From Anaerosoma sp034007245 (GTDB taxonomy: Bacteria > Actinomycetota > Coriobacteriia > Anaerosomatales > Anaerosomataceae): a stretch of DNA of 15,457 nucleotides. Each line of letters starts with the position of its first letter. Position 1 is the first letter of the stretch. Positions 1-5,599 of the stretch are shown here, in pieces. The notes under the pieces are model-generated. The model did not search any database and had not been told where the DNA came from. It saw nothing but the letters and a program-made list of their open reading frames with translations. The stretch spans positions 1 to 15,457 of the forward strand of contig JAVERH010000046.1 in assembly GCA_034007245.1 (NCBI GenBank), written 5' to 3'. The translations under genes were made by a program, and so were the position numbers.

Positions 1-151
1 GCATACGACGTACATGCATATTTACTATTCTTGACTGCATACCGCATTTGTGCTCCGCGGTGACGATGAAACGCCCCTTCGAGTGTCTCCGAAGAGACCT
101 CAAAGGGGCTTCTGCCATCCGTGGTGGACCCTGCTTGAGAGGTTTAGAACG
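1..151. repeat. 151-bp direct repeat, left copy
   Basis: This stretch recurs at 13328-13478 in the same orientation with one mismatch (A at 128, G at 13455). It may extend further left, beyond the window. It holds a strong hairpin at about 72-108: GCCCCTT pairs with AAGGGGC, GAG with CTC, and GTCTC with GAGAC around a CGAA loop. In the right copy the repeat begins inside the last codons of the AbiEii-like gene, so this copy looks like the 3' end and terminator of a related gene whose body has been replaced by the cell-wall-binding fragment next to it. The two copies bracket about 13.3 kb and could support recombination across the whole segment. Confidence 0.95.
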
Positions 152-159
152 GGTGCTAA

Positions 160-362
160 CTAGTGCAGTATCGCGACCACCGCGTCTCGCATGTCTTGCG
201 AGATGGCACTGTCGTCGCCCAGGTAGTAGACATCTGCGATCCAGTCGCGCTCGAAGGCGAGTCTCGCGCTCACGCTCCCCGGGAGTTCGAGACGCTTGGT
301 GAGCAGCATGACCGAGCCGTTCTTGCCAGCAAGCACACCACCGGCAAGCGCATCAACACAGT
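160..362 (-). pseudogene. C-terminal fragment of a cell-wall-binding repeat 2 protein
   Basis: Minus-strand translation gives about 67 residues, beginning NCVDALAGGVLAGKNGSVML and ending in ISQDMRDAVVAILH before a TAG stop at 160-162. The DAL-GG-L-GK-GSVMLLT core and the later YLGD-AIS motif match the last cell-wall-binding repeat of the large surface protein at 10480-13245. No start codon or upstream domains remain: homology stops at about 362, where integrase sequence on the other strand begins. I read it as the tail of a paralogous surface protein cut off by a rearrangement. The repeat family (PF04122-type) anchors proteins to the Gram-positive cell wall. Confidence 0.8.
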
Positions 363-586
363 TCCGGACCGTGGCTCACTCGCTGGGATTCGATCGTCTG
401 CGGTTCCATGACTGCCGCCATACGCACGCCACGATCCTTCCGAAGACCGGCGTTGCTCCGCATGTGGTTTCCCAGCGACTTGGTCATGCATCCGTCGCGT
501 TCACCCTGGATGTCTACAGCTGGGTGCTCCCGGGCCAACAGCGAGCCGCCGCTGATGGGTTTGCTGCTGCAATCAGCGCACACTAG
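353..586 (+). pseudogene. C-terminal fragment of a tyrosine recombinase (integrase)
   Basis: The plus frame ending at 586 reads FRTVAHSLGFDRLRFHDCRH and continues with the catalytic end of a phage-type integrase: HDCRH (box II H-x-x-R), LGH about 30 residues later, and the nucleophile region TLDVYSWVLPGQQ with its tyrosine. The N-terminal arm-binding, core-binding and first-arginine regions are absent. The reading frame continues left to 296, but that part is the opposite strand of the cell-wall-binding fragment, so homology starts at about 353-360. It cannot be active as it stands. It sits 216 bp left of the first tRNA-end core, a usual place for an integrase beside its attachment site, so it may descend from the enzyme that founded the array. 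Confidence 0.85.
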
Positions 587-801
587 CTCATTGTGGTCCG
601 CGAAGTGACGGTCTTCCCCCTTGGCTATGCCGCCTAGCACCGCCTGATGCCCGTTCGTCGCACCCTGTTTCATCGCGTCTATGGCACACATGGCACGCAA
701 ATGGCACACTTTTGGCCACTTGACCGTTCGTCGACGGAAGCGTTTAGGTGCAAAAACGCAGGTAGACCCCCCTGTTTCCACAGAGAGGTCTACATAGAAT
801 A
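587..801. other. Non-coding left flank of att1
   Basis: No convincing gene is visible. ATGGCACAC, ATGGCACGC and ATGGCACAC occur in close succession at about 680-706. From about 720 the sequence resembles the left flank of att3 (about 4540-4620): both carry GACCGTTCGT, GAAGC and GCAGGTAG followed by a hairpin. This is therefore part of a repeated attachment-site module rather than unique spacer. Confidence 0.6.
762..793 (-). terminator. Hairpin beside att1, probable minus-strand terminator
   Basis: On the minus strand GTAGACC pairs with GGTCTAC, TCT with GGG through U-G and C-G pairs, and CTGT with ACAG, closed by a GGAA (GNRA-type) loop. This is 14 continuous pairs. The sequence after it is ACCTGCGTTTTTGC, giving a T-tract. 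The plus-strand transcript would have A-C mismatches where the minus transcript has G-U pairs, so the functional RNA is most likely minus-strand. It starts 8 nt after the CCA end of the tRNA-type core, a normal spacing for a tRNA terminator. Confidence 0.75.
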
Positions 802-826
802 TGGTGCCCCCAAGGGAATTCGAATC
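802..826 (-). other. att-like site 1 (tRNA 3'-end core)
   Basis: This 25-bp block occurs five times in the window (802, 3131, 4621, 7008 and 9521). Read on the minus strand it runs from the T-loop TTCGAAT to GGGGGCACCA, that is, the 3' third of a tRNA including an encoded CCA. No tRNA body lies to its right, so it is not a tRNA gene. Such 3'-end copies are classic tyrosine-recombinase attachment cores. This copy lacks the downstream arm repeats: identity to the others stops just after the core. Confidence 0.8.
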
Positions 827-1348
827 ATAGCTACAGCTTCGGGCGCGTACTGGACCGATTCAGAGGACTCAGCGTTTTCGCAGGTAACAGTCTGTTCCTG
901 TTCCGAAGCGTTAGGGCGTGGACCGAGCGTCCCGGGCTTTTTCGCTGCCAATGGGCGTGCCGATGGCAAGTCTTCGGATGGTGAGTTGGGCAGAGTCGAA
1001 TGGGCATCCTAATCGCCATGTCGATCGGACCGCCAACATCTGCGTATCGCTGCGCCAGTTCGAGTGCCCTTGCCTCGCGTGGCTCGGGGTCTCCGGATAC
1101 TCAGCAGCCGCCTGCACCGCAGCCGGGCATCATGCGCCAGACTCGCTCCCAAGGCTGTGCTGCTCTTCAAGTCTGAAGGGCGATACTCCTCTGATTAGAG
1201 CGCTTCACGCGCAATCGTTCGGAGCACTCGCTCACCATGTGGCGAGATAGTTGGCGCATAGCGATAACACCGGCTGAACGCTCCGCCATCATGAAGTTGA
1301 GTGAGTGCCCGGCCATCGCCCTCGTTGGGGTGGAGGGGGTAGGACCGC
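827..1348. other. Gene-poor stretch downstream of the secreted operon
   Basis: About 520 bp with no reading frame I can support. The longest frames overlap one another on both strands and none resembles a known family. A short minus frame near 1019-1100 (ELAQRYADVGGPIDMAIR) looks mildly protein-like but is closed by a TGA just upstream and has no clear start. I see no strong terminator directly after the lipoprotein gene that ends at 1349. It may be decayed former cargo. Confidence 0.4.
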
Positions 1349-1909
1349 TCACTCCTGAGGCGGCCATTCAGGCGCGACAAACTCCGGAATCGCGCTTTCG
1401 CCCGCCACAACGGCAGAGATTGCGCTCTCTGTCATGCCCTTGGCCATCGATTGGACATAGGATTCATACTCCACAGGCCAGTCCCAGGTCTCGAGCCGAG
1501 TCTGCTGCCGGTAGAGAAGTCCTTCGTCCCGATACCAAATCAAGCCAGCCACGTCAGCTGTTCCATCGTTCTGGTGCAGCATGAGGTCAATGAAGACATC
1601 ATCGCTGTCACCAGCGAGCTCCACCATCCTGTCCAGGAAGACGAATGCGCGTGTGTCACTGACTTCGGTTACCGAAAGCTCCACCTTGGCCTGCAGTGAG
1701 CCCTCCGACGCGAAGGTCTCAGCGGACACCAGAGAATCCCCGAACGCCTCACGTGCTGCTTCCGTGACCCGCGATTCGATTGTGTTCTCAGTGTCCATCG
1801 CGACATTTGAGGAAGTCGTTGGCATGCTGCAGCCGCAGAGAACAGACATGGCAAGTAGTACAGGTAGCGCAGTCGCTACAGATGCTGCGCGGCGGGGATG
1901 ATCGCTCAT
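1349..1909 (-). CDS. Putative lipoprotein of unknown function
   Basis: The product is 186 residues. The N-terminus has basic residues (HPRR), then a hydrophobic stretch ending in LLAMSVLCGCSM. The cysteine at about residue 27 sits in an imperfect lipobox (L-C-G-C), so export and lipid anchoring are likely but not certain. After a Ser/Thr-rich linker the body is acidic, with no motif I recognise. The ATG lies 3 nt after the stop of the PepSY-like gene, with GAAGG upstream as ribosome site, so the two are translationally coupled. It is the last gene of a three-gene minus-strand operon of exported proteins. A sensor or partner role for the PepSY-like protein is possible, from context only. Confidence 0.75.
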   Translation of the reverse strand: MSDHPRRAASVATALPVLLAMSVLCGCSMPTTSSNVAMDTENTIESRVTEAAREAFGDSLVSAETFASEGSLQAKVELSVTEVSDTRAFVFLDRMVELAGDSDDVFIDLMLHQNDGTADVAGLIWYRDEGLLYRQQTRLETWDWPVEYESYVQSMAKGMTESAISAVVAGESAIPEFVAPEWPPQE

Positions 1910-1912
1910 GAT

Positions 1913-2731
1913 CTAGCCTTCGTCGTCAAGCAGCGACTCGCCGGTCATTGCGTCGACGAGCACATCCATGTGAGCGCCGAACTCCTCTGTGCCAGTCTCC
2001 ACCACGGCATGCCAGGCAAGATGCTGTGTGCCATCCAGCGCGCGGACCGCTACAAGGCGGATGTCCTTCACACATGATTCAGGAACCCCGTTGCATTCGG
2101 CGAGGCTGAGCTGTATCGCTTCCGCCTCACCGACAGTTGGAACGAGTTCGACGTCGAGAGTCGCGTAGTCCTGCTCCACCGAAAGAACAGCACCCGTTGA
2201 AGCATCTAGTTCAACTCGAACATGGTTGAACGTTGACACACCGTTCTTGGATTCCCTGTACTCGACAATGAACTTGGCCGCTAGTACGGGAACCTCGCTC
2301 ACCACAACCTGTTCAGTCGTGCAGTCCATTGCTGCGACCTGGCCTTGCCCGCCCTCATACGTCGATTCGGCGAGCCTCTGTGCTTTCTGAAGCAGTCCGT
2401 CCCAAGGCATGAAGTCCCCGCCGGCACCGAATCCCGCGTAGCCTGAGGCGCTTGCATACCGTCTGATGACTCCGGAAGATGTATCGACCAGGTATTCGTC
2501 ACCACTATCCACATCGTCGTAAGCCATGAGTGGGCCCAGGCCCACCCACACCTCAGACTCAGAAGGCGCAAGGCGCACCGAGCTTCGTCCAGAGAATGCC
2601 GCTGCCTTGAGAGCAAGTTGATCGATATCTACGCCGCCACTCTTCGCAGTCGCGCTCGCGCTGGTCAGGTGTGCAAGCAGTGCCATGCCCGCCAGGGCCA
2701 ACACCAGAAGGTACTTTCCCGTGTACTTCAT
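1913..2731 (-). CDS. Secreted PepSY-like protein
   Basis: The product is 272 residues with a Sec-type signal peptide (MKYTGKYLLVLALAGMALLA, probable cleavage near ASATA). The mature part has two stretches like PepSY/FTP propeptide domains: VRVELDASTGAVLSVEQDYA near residues 172-191, and the C-terminal WHAVVETG...HMDVLVDAMTGESL. PepSY domains are usually extracytoplasmic and often inhibit or chaperone a protease, but no protease gene is nearby. The ATG is preceded by AGGGG at good spacing. The gene starts 9 nt after the small secreted protein gene and ends 3 nt before the lipoprotein gene. The domain call is by pattern and is moderate. Confidence 0.75.
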   Translation of the reverse strand: MKYTGKYLLVLALAGMALLAHLTSASATAKSGGVDIDQLALKAAAFSGRSSVRLAPSESEVWVGLGPLMAYDDVDSGDEYLVDTSSGVIRRYASASGYAGFGAGGDFMPWDGLLQKAQRLAESTYEGGQGQVAAMDCTTEQVVVSEVPVLAAKFIVEYRESKNGVSTFNHVRVELDASTGAVLSVEQDYATLDVELVPTVGEAEAIQLSLAECNGVPESCVKDIRLVAVRALDGTQHLAWHAVVETGTEEFGAHMDVLVDAMTGESLLDDEG

Positions 2732-2740
2732 TGTGCACCC

Positions 2741-2959
2741 CTAATTCACCCGGATGTTACTGCCCCAGTACCGCCACGAATCATAGTTGCCGGTGAGCCC
2801 GAAGTGCAGCCACTGCACGCGATCAACTCCCGCGTCCATAGCTTCAACCGTGTACTTTCCTTCGCTGAGAGAGTACGCCAATGCACCATAGGCGCTGCTT
2901 GGTGCGAGCATCAGCAGGGCCATGGCAACCACTACGCATACCCACAAACGAATACGCAT
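2741..2959 (-). CDS. Small secreted protein, 72 residues
   Basis: The frame is open up to 3247, but the upstream part runs through the att2 core and hairpin. I choose the ATG at 2959, which is preceded by a G-rich ribosome site and immediately gives a signal peptide, MRIRLWVCVVVAMALLMLAP, with probable cleavage at SSAYGA. The mature chain is about 45 residues, rich in Trp, Tyr and Gly (VQWLHFGLTGNYDSWRYWGS), with no cysteines. It does not match a family I know; a secreted signalling, bacteriocin-like or cell-envelope peptide are all possible. It is the first gene of the exported-protein operon, 9 nt before the PepSY-like gene. Confidence 0.65.
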   Translation of the reverse strand: MRIRLWVCVVVAMALLMLAPSSAYGALAYSLSEGKYTVEAMDAGVDRVQWLHFGLTGNYDSWRYWGSNIRVN

Positions 2960-3007
2960 TTCGTATCCCCGCCCCCCTGGGCGTGCCACTAAACTCACCC
3001 TTATTGT

Positions 3008-3037
3008 CACGCTAGCGTGCATCCACGAATCAGTCAA
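3008..3037 (-). promoter_or_regulatory. Possible promoter and 12-bp palindrome before the secreted operon
   Basis: CACGCTAGCGTG at 3008-3019 is a perfect 12-bp palindrome. A TTGACT at 3037-3032 on the minus strand could be a -35 box; at 17 nt spacing the -10 would be TAGCGT, a poor match, inside the palindrome. This would start transcription about 43 nt before the small secreted protein gene. The palindrome is plain; the promoter is weak inference. Confidence 0.4.
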
Positions 3038-3092
3038 GAACCGGCCCTCCCCACCTCGCCTCCAGGACCTTCCTGACCTCTTTACGCAGGTC

Positions 3093-3120
3093 AGCCCGCC
3101 TGTGTTGTACCAGGCGGGCT
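3093..3120 (-). terminator. Hairpin beside att2, probable terminator
   Basis: AGCCCGCCTG at 3093-3102 pairs perfectly with CAGGCGGGCT at 3111-3120 across an 8-nt loop. It is at the same place relative to the tRNA-end core (10 nt) as the hairpins at att1 and att3, and also borders a GCAGGT block, but its sequence is different. There is no long T-run on either side, so terminator function is inferred from position. It would stop transcripts coming from module B before the secreted operon. Confidence 0.6.
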
Positions 3121-3130
3121 GCTTATCTGT

Positions 3131-3182
3131 TGGTGCCCCCAAGGGAATTCGAATCCTGATTGTGCTTGTGACTATTGGTACT
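3131..3182 (-). other. att-like site 2 (core plus short arm)
   Basis: The core at 3131-3155 is identical to the other copies. Identity continues through CTGATTGTGCTTGTGAC and ATTGGTACT to 3182, then jumps directly to GGGCGACAAAT. Compared with att3 the iterated arm region of about 50 bp is missing, as if deleted between TTGGTACT and the GGGC repeat. Confidence 0.8.
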
Positions 3183-3475
3183 TGGGCGACAAATCCGGAG
3201 CGCGATCCCGGCCAAAGAACCTCTGTCAAACCCGGGGCGCTCCACACGTCCTTCGAGAAGGTCGTGCAGCTCGGAATGGGTCACACCCCTCTCGATACGC
3301 CTCTCGAGCACACATTCCAGAACCACGGCGCATCGCCCTTTCGAGTTACGCGGCATCACGCCACCAGGCCTGGGCGCGATCGCAGCCTGCGCGTAACGTT
3401 GGCGGAAGCGACAAGACAGCGTGCTTGTCCATCGAAAAGCTGACCACCCCAGGCTTATCTATTTCGGCGTCTTCG
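3183..3475. other. Spacer downstream of module B toxin
   Basis: It begins with GGGCGACAAAT and CGGAGCGC, as the start of module C does. A minus frame from ATG 3356 (MPRNSKGRCAVVLECVLERR, then IERGVTHSELHDLLEGR) is open into att2, but its C-terminus would be the att sequence itself and there is no good ribosome site. I treat it as unproven: possibly a small remnant gene. Confidence 0.35.
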
Positions 3476-3495
3476 TGAGCCTGCCCAGAGGCTCA
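3476..3495 (-). terminator. Short hairpin at the end of the module B toxin gene
   Basis: On the minus strand TGAGCCT pairs with AGGCTCA across a 6-nt loop, starting at the stop codon itself. No T-tract follows, so it may be a weak terminator or an RNA-stabilising stem. Confidence 0.4.
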
Positions 3496-4044
3496 GGCCA
3501 GGCCGATCTTCTTGCGGATGGCGTCCAAGACGCCCGGATCTTCTCCCTCTTGCATGATCCACCGGCTCAGTTCGCCCCAGTCGAGCGAATGGCGGCGAGC
3601 AATCATGACCACCTGATCCAGTGCCTGCCTGTCCCCCCATGCAAAGTAGTGCGTGAGGCGATCCATCGCGCTTTGGGTCGGTGTGACTATCTTGATCGGG
3701 CCGTAGCAGGTCCCTACCGTGGTCGTGTCCTGGTGAGAAACCACGAGGGTGCTGCCAAAGGACAGTGGCCCGGAGGGGAACTCCACGTAGTAATCCGTAT
3801 CTGGGTGCTCGAGCTCCTTTTTCCCCGGCTGATAGCAGAACCCAAGTGGCTCCAACGCCACCGCGATCACATCGTTTCGCTGCGAAGTGATGAAATCCAA
3901 ATCGTAGCTCTCGTACTCATTGTCCGTGTAGATAGAGACTGCGCCGCCCCCGGAGAGAGTTGCAATGATCCCGGCATTATCAAGCGCGCTGCTTACCAAG
4001 GCAGCGAGCTCCTCAAGGGAGGTACTTGGGCCGATGACACTCAT
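3493..4044 (-). CDS. Nucleotidyltransferase-fold protein, probable toxin of module B
   Basis: The product is 183 residues. Residues about 29-53 read ATLSGGGAVSIYTDNEYESY followed by DLDFI, the GG...S/T...DxD signature of the polymerase-beta-type nucleotidyltransferase fold seen in AbiEii-like toxins and MNT-type proteins. The DLD pair would bind the catalytic metal. The rest (WGDRQALDQVVMIARRHSLD, then W-x-x-L) resembles the helical tail of this class. The ATG lies 3 nt after the regulator stop. A toxin role is inferred from the fold, the order of the genes and the neighbouring pairs; a housekeeping or antitoxin-type nucleotidyltransferase cannot be excluded. Confidence 0.75.
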   Translation of the reverse strand: MSVIGPSTSLEELAALVSSALDNAGIIATLSGGGAVSIYTDNEYESYDLDFITSQRNDVIAVALEPLGFCYQPGKKELEHPDTDYYVEFPSGPLSFGSTLVVSHQDTTTVGTCYGPIKIVTPTQSAMDRLTHYFAWGDRQALDQVVMIARRHSLDWGELSRWIMQEGEDPGVLDAIRKKIGLA

Positions 4045-4047
4045 CGC

Positions 4048-4386
4048 CTACAACCTCTTCCCGGTGCGCCGAGGACGTTGTCTCTGTCGGTAGTAGGCCT
4101 TCACGTCCTCTTCAGAAAGTAGCTCGAGCTCGGCCTCCAAGAACGTACGGAGATTGCGCACAGTGGGGTTCCGCATATTGAACTCGAACATCCGAGTGTT
4201 GCCTACCGACCTACTGACGAGCACATCACTGGCCTCGAGGCGCTTGAGTTGGTTGTATACGCCCGTGAGCGGCACATCATATGTCCCGGCGATACCGCGT
4301 GCGTAGCCGGAGCCGTATGCCTGCAAGAACAAGAGCACCTGGGCGGCGGAGCGGCTTCCAAACACCGATTCCAGCACTGGGTTCAT
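4048..4386 (-). CDS. Winged-helix regulator, probable antitoxin of module B
   Basis: I take the start at ATG 4386, giving 112 residues. An in-frame upstream ATG at 4461 would place the operators inside the gene, and AGAGAG precedes 4386. Residues 1-65 look like an ArsR/MarR-like winged helix: SVFGSRSAAQVLLFLQAYGS, then ARGIAGTYDVPLTGVYNQLKRLEASDVLVSR, with a wing at SVGNTRMFEFN. The tail is helical and ends strongly basic (YRQRQRPRRTGKRL). It precedes the nucleotidyltransferase by 3 nt. It probably represses its own promoter through the two TACG palindromes upstream and restrains the partner, by analogy with MNT-regulator and AbiE pairs. Confidence 0.75.
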   Translation of the reverse strand: MNPVLESVFGSRSAAQVLLFLQAYGSGYARGIAGTYDVPLTGVYNQLKRLEASDVLVSRSVGNTRMFEFNMRNPTVRNLRTFLEAELELLSEEDVKAYYRQRQRPRRTGKRL

Positions 4387-4428
4387 CTGCTCTCTACCGT
4401 CCTGTCTCTTGATGTCATTCGTGCAAGT

Positions 4429-4485
4429 CGTTATATACCATATTCTTGTACGCTCGTACATCTATTTTGTACGCTTTGAGCGTAC
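4429..4485 (-). promoter_or_regulatory. Module B promoter with two TACG-type operators
   Basis: Two perfect dyads share TACG half-sites: TGTACG-CT-CGTACA at 4447-4460 and GTACGCT-TTG-AGCGTAC at 4469-4485. Just downstream on the minus strand is TGGTATATAAC, a reasonable extended -10 (about 4429-4439), so the first dyad would cover the -35 region. This gives a leader of about 40 nt to ATG 4386. The layout fits autorepression by the module B regulator. Confidence 0.65.
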
Positions 4486-4580
4486 GCGATCCTGCATCCG
4501 TGGCATTAATAGTGCACATATAGCACACTCCCGGGCCCGCGACCGTTCGTGAGCAGAAGCACACAGGCGTAAAGATGCAG

Positions 4581-4612
4581 GTAGGCCCCCCTGCTTGCAC
4601 AGAGAGGCCTAC
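4581..4612 (-). terminator. Hairpin beside att3, covariant with the att1 hairpin
   Basis: Minus strand: GTAGGCC pairs with GGCCTAC, TCT with GGG, and CTGT with GCAG, closed by GCAA, a GNRA loop. Relative to att1 one A-T pair has become G-C on both arms, and one T-A pair has become a U-G wobble. It is followed by ACCTGCATCTTTACG and begins 8 nt after the core. Pairing is retained although the sequence changed, which argues for a selected RNA structure. Confidence 0.75.
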
Positions 4613-4620
4613 AGAAATCT

Positions 4621-4750
4621 TGGTGCCCCCAAGGGAATTCGAATCCTGATTGTGCTTGTGACTATTGGTACTCGTTGGGACTCGTTGGTACTCAAGAGCT
4701 GCGGTGAGTCCCAACGAGTACCAATAAGCACCAGGTATTTGGGCAACAAA
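4621..4750 (-). other. att-like site 3 (complete: core, arms, GGGC repeat)
   Basis: This is the fullest copy. The core is at 4621-4645. Then ATTGGTACTCGTTGGGACTC at 4664-4683 is a perfect 20-bp inverted repeat of 4706-4725, with a further TTGGTACTC between them. GGGCAACAAAT closes the site at 4741-4751. A tRNA-end core followed by iterated short repeats in both orientations resembles a lambda-type att site with arm-binding sites. Function is inferred. Confidence 0.75.
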
Positions 4751-4774
4751 TTCGGAGCGCCGCGATCCATCAGG

Positions 4775-5599
4775 CTAGCGGTCGACCGCCGACTCCATCG
4801 TCTCAATCAAGTCCGACATCACCGAAAAGGCATACTGCCTGAACTGCTCTTCGCCAAGGCCGGGGAACGCTGTGGGCGGCTTCTGGTTGAGGAGCGCATC
4901 GACACCGCTGGACTCCGCACCGTGGAACATCGCACTCAGGTTCTTGACGCTCTTCTTGAACCAGGCTGGCTTCTGCGCGGCAAGGCGCTCGAGTTGCGCG
5001 TCGATCGCACCTCGCCACTCCGGGAAGGTATCGAGCACGAAGAAGATGTAGTAGAGGTCCTTCCCCGCTTTGAGCCGGTCCCGGCGATTTCTGAACACCA
5101 GCGACTTATGGAAGACGAAGGCACCCGGCTGCGGAACGAGGATCGTCCAGCCGACGTCCCCATCAGTAAGCCCCGCGAGATCGACCGGCCACGGGCCATC
5201 GAGCATGAGCCCCACGTAGTGCAGCTCCTGAGCCGTGAGATCCGGCTGCACCATCACCGCGGCCTCGGAGGAGCCGGGCGCATCAGTGATGAACTCGATC
5301 TCTATCTCGTCTTCACTTAGGGTCGCGACGTACTTCGTGACCGGCGGCGAATCCAGTGAGTGGAACTCACAGCGGAAGTCGGCTCCTTTGAGTAGCTCAT
5401 CGATACTCCGATCCCTGACCGGCACCGAGCGGGGCACTGCCAGATCGATGTCGCGGGTCCGGGGCGATCGTCCGGCCGCCGTCACATCGTAGAGGAGCTC
5501 GTAGATGTGCGGCACCCATCCCCCGGCGACGACGACCACGTCGAGGTAAGGCTCGATGGCGGCAAGCCCGCGCACGAGCACCGGATCGAGGCGGTTCAC
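4775..5599 (-). CDS. Nucleotidyltransferase-fold protein (NTP_transf_8-like), probable toxin of module C
   Basis: The product is 274 residues from a GTG at 5599 that overlaps the regulator stop as GTGA. The signature VVVAGGWVPHIYELLY, then RTRDIDLAVP at about residues 22-56, carries the GG and D-x-D of the nucleotidyltransferase fold. RNRRDRLKAGKDLYYIFFVL around 170-190 matches the later conserved R-K-DL-YI motif of this protein group. The domain matches the PF12281-type group by pattern. It differs clearly from the nucleotidyltransferases of modules B and D. Stop-start overlap with a self-regulated DNA-binding protein supports a type IV-like toxin. The substrate (tRNA, nucleotide or protein) cannot be read from sequence. 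Confidence 0.8.
   Translation of the reverse strand: MNRLDPVLVRGLAAIEPYLDVVVVAGGWVPHIYELLYDVTAAGRSPRTRDIDLAVPRSVPVRDRSIDELLKGADFRCEFHSLDSPPVTKYVATLSEDEIEIEFITDAPGSSEAAVMVQPDLTAQELHYVGLMLDGPWPVDLAGLTDGDVGWTILVPQPGAFVFHKSLVFRNRRDRLKAGKDLYYIFFVLDTFPEWRGAIDAQLERLAAQKPAWFKKSVKNLSAMFHGAESSGVDALLNQKPPTAFPGLGEEQFRQYAFSVMSDLIETMESAVDR

Noticed and set aside
680..706. ATGGCAC repeats as a CRISPR or satellite
   Set aside because: Only three short imperfect copies with no uniform spacers.
2741..3247. A 168-residue version of the small secreted protein
   Set aside because: The extra N-terminus is read through the att2 core and the hairpin; the signal peptide begins at the ATG at 2959.
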